A stretch of DNA of 64,000 bases from assembly GCA_021521415.1 (NCBI GenBank), contig JAIQDT010000027.1:2875001-2939000 (forward strand). Reading direction: 5' to 3'. Positions within the stretch are counted from its first letter, which is position 1; every line of letters begins with the position of its first letter. Under the pieces are notes generated by a model. That model saw only the letters and a list, made by a program, of their open reading frames with translations. It searched no databases and was not told where the DNA came from. Positions 55,391-64,000 of the stretch are shown in pieces. Origin of the DNA: Bidens hawaiensis (Eukaryota > Streptophyta > Magnoliopsida > Asterales > Asteraceae). The position numbers and the translations under genes were made by a program.

Positions 55391-56526
55391 AAATTATACA
55401 TCTTTTCAGCATCAACTAATCTCTAAAACCGCAACTTCTATCAAATGAACTAGCTCAGAAGGCTGCTTATCACACTAAAATGCAATTTCAGGTAAACCCA
55501 AGTCGTAAACGAAGTTACAAGTGAAAAGACAAAGAAAAATGAAATAAAACCCAAGAAAAACCTCAACCACGCCCTCGTGCTCCTAGAACCACACCCCCAT
55601 GCTTCTGAACACAAGAAAAGACAAAAATCTACAAGAAAAGACAAATACTGGACACAAAAGCACGGGGCTGTGCCCAATCAACCACGGGGCCGTCGTCACC
55701 TTCAGATAAAACAAAAAGAAATTAGCACGTATCATTAAAAAGCATGGGGTCGTGCCTCAAAAGCACGCCCCCATGGTGAGTTATCATGTACTATCTGACA
55801 GCATGCAACTGGACACCTGGACATGGGGTCGTGCCTCACAAGCAACGGGGCCGTGCTTCTCTCTCCAGATAGCTTATAAATAATGGCTCATGTTGCACTC
55901 ATTTGGTGTGCTTAAAGAAGATCTCTAAACGGTTTTCTCTTATAAAAACACCCACATTACACTCATATTGAAGATCTTGTGAGGAGTTTTAAGGCTTGGA
56001 GGTTACCATCATCATCCATCATCATCAACATCACCACAATCCATCATCTTTAAGAAGGGAGATTCATCCACATTTGGTTAGATTGTTCTAGTTTAATCAT
56101 GTGTTTGTTATCATCATCTCTTTTTATGTTCATAATATATGCTCATTATGAGCTAAACTCCATTTACCATCTATAATCTATGAAGAAGCTTTGTTTTACT
56201 TGATGATTATGTGAAACATGTGGTTAGTTTGATATAGTACATGGTTATTTTGTAATTATCCATTGATGAAGAAATGTTTTATCACTTTAATTCAATACAT
56301 TAAAGTTGATGATTTATAATCATTCATGTTAAGTCATGTTCTTAGAAACTAGAATTGGTAAAAAGAATACTTTGATAACTTATTCAAGATAAAACATGGA
56401 TCCTTATGTTGTACTTAGAAATGATGAGATATAGGTTATGATCTATTTCTCTAGTTTTGATAATTCTAAAATAACACTGTTAACATGATTGCTTAGGTTA
56501 TAATGCTAGTTAATGAAATCATATGT
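55391..56526 (+). other. LTR-like remnant with CACGGGGCCGTG motifs
   Basis: Between 55660 and 55860 there are six or more variants of the palindrome-like CACGGGGCCGTG (for example CACGGGGCTGTG, CATGGGGTCGTG, ACGGGGCCGTG). A TATAAATA follows at 55875-55882, then an untranslated-looking AT-rich stretch with ATCATCATCCATCATC. The layout (repeat-rich U3, TATA, AT-rich downstream) resembles an LTR, but no second copy is in the window and ends cannot be placed. No ORF is supported. Confidence 0.45.
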
Positions 56527-57619
56527 TGTCGGTCCTCCTCAATATAACGATCGATTCACCACTGTCGTAACCCATACCGTAAGGTGTTGAAAAGATAGGT
56601 TAACGACTTGCTGATTTAAGGTAAGAAAGATATCGTGTCAATGGAGGAATCACTCACAAAATATGTATTTCTTGAAAAATACAAAAGTAAACAAACAAAG
56701 ATTGTTACTCAAACGATTTCCATTTATAGAAATATGAATACAAAAGGGAAACGATTTGGGTTACAGAAATGGAATGTTTTGTCAGGATGTATTAAAGGAA
56801 CGTCTGTCAATATCAATGCCAGGAATAATATGTCTACGTCCGTTGGTTTTTAAGAATGCCCTAATTATTCCTTATATAGGCCTACCTGACAGTTGTCATT
56901 CATTCTAGAAACCCTAATTAAAGATACATATTAAGTAAATCAAATTACAAAATATTCTAAGTATAAAACAGGTCTTCGGGTAAGCTTTGGAGCTTTTGTC
57001 TTCTTCGAGAAGACTTGGTAACCAAAGTGTGCTGGGGAACAGTTCTCCGGGTATACTTTACTTAGAATATTTTGTTTAGAAAATATTCACCTAGCAGACT
57101 TCAATCTCCTTGACCATAGCAAACTTTGCCCGATATGATCTAATGAGCAAACTTGTTCTTCATAGAACCTTTCAACTCTTTGTTAATAAATAACTTATTT
57201 AGCAAACCCAAGTGTGTTGGTAACACTGTAGCTTGCTCGGAGTTGATCCTTGCCCGACAGAGTCATTAAGATAATTCTTTATCAATTTTCTTCAGGCATA
57301 CTCAGGCCACCGTTTATTAATGAATACCTTGCTATATCTTCCAAATACTTGGATTCAGAAGCTTGGTTAGCCAAGAGCTTACTCGAAAGCAAACCTTGCT
57401 TGCTATGAAGTACAACCTTGCTAGACATAGTGAACCGTGCTCGGATAGTCACTAAAGAAGACTTAAAGAAGATAACTTTGCTCGGAAGGCAAAATACTTT
57501 GCTAGGCTTAAGTAAAAGCTTGCTCAGATGTCCAAGTGTGCCTGATGTCCATACTTAGCAATTTTCAAGGAGGTTGAGAAGATTCAAGTCTTCCTTTAAT
57601 CTATTTTCTCATCCCAACA
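56527..57619 (-). repeat. LTR of the inverted B-family fragment
   Basis: On the minus strand it begins TGTTGGGATGAG at 57619 and ends near GGACCGACA at 56527 (1093 bp). The minus-strand TATA is at 56871-56880 (CCTATATAAG). It contains many complements of the AGCAAG/CGAGCA motif seen in the LTR of B. Confidence 0.85.
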
Positions 57620-57631
57620 ATCTCCCCCTAG
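57620..57631 (-). other. polypurine tract of the inverted B-family fragment
   Basis: Minus strand CTAGGGGGAGAT directly before the LTR start. Confidence 0.75.
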
Positions 57632-57826
57632 GTTGGAACACCCTCAGCTGTTTCAATACACTTCTATGGTTACATACACTTAGTCCCAAATACACATCTA
57701 ATCAAAATCAAATTACATAACAAAGTCAAAACATTACAAAGTGAGAATTCTGTCCAGTGGACATTACAAAGAAAAATCTAAGCTAAAAAATGGTCTTCAT
57801 CTTCTTGAGCTTTAGGCTGCTTGTCT

Positions 57827-58562
57827 TCATTCCATTCTCATCGCTCCTACCCATTCCTTGAATATAAACAGTTGATGTTGATGAGTACGATTGACAGGAA
57901 GTGTCCAGTTCATTATATCTTTTAGATCCTCATTATGAAGGAAAGTCAAATCTTCATCAATTTTGATAGTACCCATTGCAAGTCCATCCGAGTTTCTAAG
58001 AATGTAAGATCCATCATTCTTATTATAGTCAATTCTTGCAATTCTTCCATTCTTCTGAACTTCATGGTTGGTCCTAGTCATCCTTCTTCTCATACTTATA
58101 AAAGCCATCATTTTTGCCAAAGGATCATTGTTCCTTACTTTGGAGATGTAGCCAAATTCAGCATATTTGATGTCACTTAACCTCTTTTATCTCTTAGTCT
58201 TTTAATACTCTGACAATATCCATTTCTTCTTCTTGTTTAACAAAGGGAATCCCATCCCTGCTTCAATTCTTAGATATTTAGACAACTCATTATACTGCCT
58301 ACCTGCAAGTCTATTTCTGTTGTGATAGTCATACAATTCCAGACTTGCCATTCTTTCCAGTTGCTCCTTCTTGTAATTAGCCAAAAATGAAGCGAGTGAT
58401 TCCAGTATATCACCGTTGACTCTGTCAAAGCAAAACGTATGTTTGACCGTTGAAGCCATGTAATCATTGGAGCAACATCCTCATTGTCAGGAGTAATCTG
58501 TAACAGAGCGCACATATTGTTCTATGCTCAAACAGATATCTCGGATTAAACTGATTCGCCAT
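57827..58562 (-). pseudogene. aORF of the inverted B-family fragment, internally deleted
   Basis: Minus-strand ATG at 58562 directly follows CAG|ATATGG. The N-terminal piece (MANQFNPRYLFEHRTICALC, later IRFALTES) aligns with the start of the element B aORF. It then jumps at about 58400 into the C-terminal domain (NYKKEQLERMASLELYDYHN, RRMTRTNHEVQKNGRIA, NDEDL-like LTFLHNEDLKDIM), losing the entire acidic middle. Frameshifts near 58200 and between pieces prevent a product. The copy confirms the N- and C-terminal domain limits and the start-site context. Confidence 0.8.
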
Positions 58563-58735
58563 ATCTGAAAACACACATAAAACATATTCAAAGCCAAAAT
58601 TACTCGTAAAGTTCACAACTTTAAGTAATTTAAAGTTATAATTAAATAAGATTGGAAGAAATTTCATTAAAAAAAACCTCATCTTAGACAAATTTATAAC
58701 CTACACACAATAACAGAGAGTTAGTAAATGTTTCG

Positions 58736-59561
58736 GTCAAAAATTAACAAAGTAATATTTGATCAAATTAGTACGTGAGGTAGAGTCCTTGATTAAGAAC
58801 AAAGTGAACACAATGATTTAATTTTGAGGGAAAAAGCCCTTGATCGTGAGGATCTCCGGCACAAAAAACCCCCGGACGGTGAAAACTATCACAGTCTCTT
58901 TTATTAATGATAAAAAGGTGGTTACAACTGGTGGAGCAAATAAAGCTAAGTGCTACAATGAGTCCTAGTAGCTAAATTAGTGAAGTGTGTCCTCTATCGA
59001 TCTTATCAGCTCGTTTAAATAAGCAAAGAGTACAACTGAAATTCTGAAAAATCCAAAATAAACCCTAGACTAGGTCTCCCATGATCCGTTGCTGCCCACG
59101 TTTGAGTTGACCTAGTTTCAATAGTAGCCTTGCAAACCCACGTTCTTATAATCACACTAAACATGTGATCTTATCTGCAAAGCAAAGAAAAATAATAAAG
59201 GACAATTGAATTAGTCAAACATAATCCTCAGAATACTTGCATCGGCAAGACAAGTTAGAATCCTCAAATCACATTCAATCCTGAGGATAAAAAATTTGCT
59301 CCCAACAATTGGCCCCAATTTTTACAGTGAGCGCGTGACAGGATGTAAAAATTTTGAATTTCAAAAAATGAAAATATCTTCTGTGATTTGAAATGGCGGC
59401 ACGCGAATTTAAGAAAATTTATAACCGTCCTTCTAGGTTATAATTAACCCAAATTTCTAATTCATAATACTCTCTTCTCCGCTCGATATCCAGGTCAGTT
59501 TCTCTCTCTCTCATCCTCTTAATTTTCTGAAGCTTTTCATCTAATTCTAACAATAATAAGA
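58736..59561. other. unassigned, no gene seen
   Basis: AT-rich with a GATCTCCGGCACAAAAAACC stretch near 58850 and a CCTCAGAATACTTGCATCGG stretch near 59226. It may include promoter and 5' untranslated sequence of the pseudogene that follows. No repeat partner in the window. Confidence 0.3.
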
Positions 59562-61154
59562 AAAGAACCCCTCAATCGCTCAACCCATACTCATTCATAA
59601 CCTCTGAGGATTTCATCGATCAGGGTCACATCCCTGCTACTGATGAGGATCAGTGCCTTTTCAAAGACCTACACATTAGATTTCTAAAAGAATCTGGCTT
59701 GTTACCCGCTGAGGCCGTCATAGGACCGTACGACCCCAAAGCCAAAGCTGACTTTTCGTCAAAAACCTAGGTTTGCTTTTTCTATTATCCCTTTTTGATC
59801 AACCTTTCGTATCCATTCTCTCCGCTCATTAAGGAGTTCTTCGATATTACCGGGTTCTCTTACTCCCAGGTTATGCCAATGGTGTGGAGAGTCTTGTCTA
59901 CAATAGATCGCTTGAATAGAACCCACGAACTGTCCATAGGGATCCTTGAGATAGCCGCGACCTATAACCTCCGTACACACGGATCCCACCGCTATTGCCT
60001 TTAATCCAAAACTAGCCTCCTTTACATGGTCCCCAAGGTTTCCGGTAATGATCACGATTGGAAGAAGAAATTCTTTTTTGTTCGACGTGACTCTATTCCT
60101 GATGGAGTAAACTTTCCTGTTAAATGGGTTCACAAGGGTAGGAAAAATCCTTAGGATAGAATTTCTTTTTGCAAACGGTTTATATTAATATGGTTTCTTT
60201 TTTGCAGTTATGTTTGAGGATTTGATAAGGTACAGGAAAGATACGAATCGAAGGCTCAAGGCATTGTTCAAAATTCCAGCACCAGAAAGGCAATTTCGGT
60301 TTGAAGAAGAAACATGGGAAACAAGCACGACTGCTGCGAAGTCTCTTGAAAGTATGTCTTCTGGTAAGTATCTTGGGTATTTCGTAGAACTCTTAGGAAT
60401 TCACTTTCTTGAGAATAACTTGGTAAATCAGTGTGCAGAGATGCCAAAACCAAAATCTTCCTTCAGCTTGATCGACTTGGACAATTTTATTGAAGACAAA
60501 ACCGTGGTGAAGCAAAAGCACTCCAAGACTCTTTCCCCAAAGCCGAGGATTCCAACTACTCGCCAAAAGAGCGCTGCCCAGAAGAAAAAGAAGGCCACCA
60601 CTTCAGCCAAGACTGAGCCCTTCGTTAGCATGACTACTGCTGAAATTGGGAAGAAATTGCAAGCTCTTGCAAATCTTCTTGGAACGGTAAGTTTCTTAAT
60701 TTATCGTGAAAATAATATCCTACAAAATTGTATGTTAACTTGAATTGGCTCTGAAAGACTCTGAAGGCAAGATTTCTGAAATCCAACAAATAGTAGACAC
60801 AAGGATCAAGCTTCACAAGAAGAAGGAAAAGAGATTGTGGATCTTAAAGCTTCATTCGAGTTGGAGAAAGCCGAGTTTATTGAAGAAGCCAAGAAGTCTG
60901 CAGCTACAAGTATCCTGGAGTCAATGCTCAAGATGTCAGAGGAGGTGAAGGCAAAGGGCTATTTGATGGATTCTTGGAATTCTACAGCTTGGGCAAAGAA
61001 GCTGAAGATGCTGAGGGGTGAAAAGGTGGAAGAAGCTGAGGTTCCAAGTACTTCAGAAGCGACGAAGGCAGGTGCTAGTGAGGCGATGAAGGAGACGAAG
61101 CCTAGTGAGGTGGTGGAAGCGGAGAAGAAGAAGGGTGATGGTGAGAAGGTTTGA
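59562..61154 (+). pseudogene. Transposase_28-like (putative gypsy-type transposon domain) pseudogene with introns
   Basis: One frame runs from about 59562 to 60137 through two stops (59768, 60001). It encodes LPAEAVIGPYDP, then YPFSPLIKEFFDITGFSYSQ, LEIAATYNLRTHGSHRY and DHDWKKKFFFVRRDSIPDG, which resembles the plant Transposase_28 family (PF04195; from memory). Plausible GT-AG introns: 60138-60207 and 60364-60438, and a GTAAG donor at 60689. Later exons give a Lys-rich linker and a coiled-coil end (LKASFELEKAEFIEEAKKS, YLMDSWNSTAWAKKL) stopping at 61152-61154. The biochemical role of this family is not established. A frameshift near 60825 and the stops make it a pseudogene. Confidence 0.6.
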
Positions 61155-61710
61155 ACCTGGTTTCCAGGTTAATTTGATGCGTTTCCGGTTTGTTTGAACA
61201 ATCTGTTTTTTGGTTATTTATGGATAATATAACATGCCTAGGATAATGTTTTGGGGGAGGGATCCTAGTTCAGAACGAAGCCTAAACCAACTTTTATTTC
61301 ATGTTTTCGAAACAATCTGATGGTTCAGGTGGATGGGCTCCGTTTTGAGTGAAACTTGAATCATCTTTTCCTGCACTATGATATTAGTATAACAACTCTT
61401 TATGACTTATGTTGGTATTATATCCTCGCTTCTGTTATTAAATCTTTAGAGAAAAAAACTGAGTTTATTAGGAAAGAAATTCTTTAGTAACTGTTTAAGT
61501 TTGATTCAATAAACCAATACCAAGTCATAAAATTCATCTTATAAATAAGACAAGTAATACAGAATATAAACAAGAAGTCATACCAGAATCATATAGCAAC
61601 TAACTCTAATAATGTATAGACCATTTAATCCTTGTAATAAGATCTGCAATATTATCCTGAAAATAACTTCATAAATTCCAGCGACAAGACAGAAATAAAC
61701 TGGCGACAAG
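61155..61710. other. 3' flank of the pseudogene, nothing else seen
   Basis: AT-rich, with a purine run TTTTGGGGGAGGGATCC near 61249 that could be a polypurine tract or chance. No ORF supported. Confidence 0.3.
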
Positions 61711-62101
61711 TGTAACACCCCGTAACCGCAGCGGAAACGTAAACGGGATGCCACAGACACGTCTGATATCAACAGCATTGCTTATAAAGAAAACACCACT
61801 ACATTAATTTAAACGTATTACATTGTTCCGAGTTTCGTTACCGTCTAGGCGTTATCACATAAGTTTTACCGATAGTACATTAACATATTTAATACAAAAT
61901 ATAGATCCTTAAGCTTCCACAAAATAGCACACATCATCAAGCACGTATCACTCATTCCAATTTGGATGTACCTAGAAAGCATGTAAAGAAAACGGGTCAA
62001 CTACGAATAGTTGGTGAGTTTCACTAATTTAAGTAAACCATGACAAGTCATTTTAATAATCATAAATTAGCGATGTAATTATGCTGAGCCCACAAGTGAA
62101 A

Positions 62102-62325
62102 CCTCTGTTAACCCAGAGACACACCCAAAACCTCTGGGGACACTGTTAACCCAGAGACACATTTAATAACCTCTGGGGACACTGTTAACCCAGAAACACA
62201 TCTAATAACCTCTGGGGACACTGTTAACCCAGAAACACAATTAATACCCTCTGGGGACACTGTTAACCCAGAAACCCATTTAATAACCTCTGGGGACACT
62301 GTTAACCCAGAACACTGTTTCGGGC
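62102..62325 (-). repeat. 39-bp hairpin tandem repeat in the gypsy LTR
   Basis: Five units start at 62131, 62170, 62209, 62248 and 62287 (exact 39-bp period), with a partial unit at 62102 and diverged ones near 62625-62690. Each contains CTCTGGGG and, 11 bases on, AACCCAGA, so it can form a short stem around GACACTGTTAA. Confidence 0.92.
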
Positions 62326-62439
62326 CGTACAATGTTAGCAACTCAGACAATTACCATCTTAATACATTACCGTACGATTCCCGTACAATAAACATTATAT
62401 AAATGCATTCATTTCCATGCGATCAGCATGTACTTAAAC

Positions 62440-62515
62440 ATTTTGATAGAAACATGCTTTCCGCCCCGGGAAAATATTTAAAACAGTTCAGTAAAAAGGG
62501 GCTCGTGAAACTCAC
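62440..62515 (-). promoter_or_regulatory. conserved GGTGAGT block of the minus-strand gypsy LTR
   Basis: The minus strand reads GGTGAGTTTCACGAGCCCC, then ACTGTTTTAAA, then CGGGGCGG, in the same order as 12682-12755 in gypsy D. Surrounding LTR sequence is otherwise not alignable by eye. Confidence 0.55.
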
Positions 62516-64000
62516 CTTCTCGTGAGTCAGTATGTAGTACAGTGTACAGCTATGAGCCTAAATCTGTAACATGATACCTAAGCCGTTACTATACAATTTC
62601 CATAAATTAAATCCGTGTCAACCGGTACATCTGAGAACACTGTTAACCCAGTACTGTACTCGATCCGGGGACAATGTTAACCCCGAAACACTTCTCAGGA
62701 CTTAGATTGTGATATCGTTAGAGTTTGACCGTCAAAATTATTATTATTTTGTTTTCCTCGTTTCGCGTGCCTAGCACTGTTATCCGTTTTTATGTTTCAA
62801 AATGAGTTTGGTCACACGCGACCCGAAAATAGTTGTTACTGATATTTTAATTAAAGTGGTGAAATTAGAGCTCGGTTTAGACGCCCCGTTTGGCCGCGGG
62901 GCCCGTTTCCGTCTTTAATACACCGGAAACTGTTAAATCGGGTAAAAATGCCCAAATCATCCGAATTATTTTCGGATGATTTATTTTTACTTGATTAACT
63001 TAGTTTCATGAAAATAGTCCATTTTTAAGGTTTTTATACACCGGTCAGCTCGCTTAGGTGAACTTTGCCGGTTTACGCGTTTTAAGCTTTAAAAGTTTGT
63101 TTTTATGTTCTTTTTAGCTCAAATAATTATCCGTTTAGTCTCGAATCTTGAAATTTTGCACAAATCAATTTTTGACAGTAAGGAATTTTATAAAAATATT
63201 TCCAGAATTAATTTTTATATTTAACATTTATTTATCTATTTTTAAACGTCATTTAAACACCAAATATGTCGAAAATACCAAACGACCTTAGAAAAATCCC
63301 AAATTTTTCTGGGATGACCCCTGCCATCCACATGGTTCCCTGTAATATTTCCAGAACCAAAATCTCATTTTTCATGCCATTTTCACTAAAACCGAGCTAG
63401 AAAACCCTAGAACTCGTTTTACCGAAAAGCCTACTTAGACTTCTCCAATGGACCTGAAATTTTGTGTGTGACTTTTACATGTTATGAAAAGCTTATATGG
63501 AATTTTTCAGAATTTTTCATGATGTTTAGCTATTTTTCACCATTTTTGGCCAAAACCGAGCATTAAATTCACCAAATATTCATCCTTTATCCAAAAATTA
63601 CCAAATTTTCACAGATCTCATATTTTCATGTGTAGATCATCTCTGTGAAATTTCATGACCCAACTCTAAGTCTATCACAATCTGTCCAAATCATATAAAT
63701 CATACGAAAAACCGAACTACCTTGTGTTTCTAGCTTTAGATCGCAAAGATCTTGCTTTCTAGCCTTTGCTAGCAACTAGATATAACACCTACAAGCACAA
63801 TAACACCACACCAAGCAAGTTATACCCAAAATCAAGCCATTTCTTTCATGGTTTCGGTTAAGACATCAAAACAAAGATTTTAACCGTAAAAATTCGTTTT
63901 TGACTCTTTTAACTCTTTTCTTGGACCAAGATCCCTTGTATAACTTGTATACATCACTTGATCATGCAAGAATCGGTTTCATCTCGGGTTTTCACCCATT

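Larger units (their letters stand above)
56527..58735 (-). mobile_element. inverted, deleted 3' fragment of a B-family copia element
   Basis: On the minus strand, from 58735 down: spacer end, candidate acceptor, aORF with a large internal deletion, polypurine tract and a complete LTR ending at 56527. All parts match the 3' end of element B in order. Its body upstream of the aORF is missing. It faces the 3' end of element B across about 4 kb. Confidence 0.85.
61711..64000 (-). mobile_element. gypsy LTR on the minus strand, running out of the window
   Basis: TGTAACACCCCG at 61711 is the complement of a GGGTGTTACA LTR end, like the GGGTGTGACA end of gypsy D. Minus-strand order agrees with the LTR of D: GGTGAGT block (62515-62440), tandem hairpin array (62325-62102), LTR end (61711). 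No primer-site complement lies at 61699-61710, so this is a 3' LTR with its body beyond the window, or a solo LTR. No ORF is visible from 62400 to 64000. Confidence 0.7.

Noticed and set aside
62108..62350. Repeat protein of GLTVSPEV units on the minus strand
   Set aside because: It is the 39-bp (13-codon) LTR repeat read in frame; a period divisible by three keeps it open by chance.

Overview
The window is plant nuclear DNA made almost entirely of transposable elements. I see no intact host gene, no tRNA or rRNA gene and no CRISPR array. The reading frames belong to Ty1/copia and Ty3/gypsy LTR retrotransposons, a non-LTR retrotransposon and TIR/foldback elements. The coding style suggests a flowering plant, probably Asteraceae: copia elements with a large extra ORF after pol, gypsy LTRs ending GTGTGACA, and iMet primer sites. 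That placement is from memory of such families and was not checked by a search.

Layout. (1) 1-7553: copia element A, left-truncated, missing protease and integrase, with part of RT/RNase H duplicated and its extra 3' ORF (aORF) cut short. (2) About 7600-8800: a long-inverted-repeat foldback element. (3) 9037-52419: old copia element B, whose 5' LTR has lost its first part. Element B is split in its gag by copia element C (11073-32599, target duplication GGTTC). C is split in its leader by gypsy element D (11542-20778, target duplication AAATC). B also carries, in the spacer between pol and aORF, a TTA-flanked MITE (41971-46095). The MITE is itself split by a poly(A)-tailed non-LTR retrotransposon (42083-45814, 10-bp target duplication). 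(4) 52420-56526: decayed filler with a copia gag fragment and LTR-like sequence. (5) 56527-58735: an inverted, deleted 3' fragment of the B family. (6) 59562-61154: an intron-bearing pseudogene resembling the Transposase_28 (putative gypsy-type) family. (7) 61711-64000: a minus-strand gypsy LTR running out of the window.

The nesting order agrees with LTR divergence counted by eye: B about 7% over 460 bp, C 11 differences in 406 bp, D 2 differences in 2268 bp. D is the youngest. Its gag-pol is open except for one stop just before the C-terminal end.

The main signals beyond ordinary transposon annotation are in non-coding parts of the copia elements. A and C carry dozens of copies of an 8-mer, GCGAAGTT, in both orientations, arranged as nested hairpins. 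B and C, although different families, share a spacer between pol and aORF. That spacer contains a tandemly duplicated two-hairpin module whose stems are kept while their sequences change. All four aORFs start directly after a T-rich tract and AG (AG|ATATGG), which looks like a splice acceptor for a subgenomic mRNA. The non-LTR element has RT followed by a zinc-knuckle and an RPxD-X14-D segment, resembling the endonuclease layout of R2-type elements, which is unexpected in a flowering plant.
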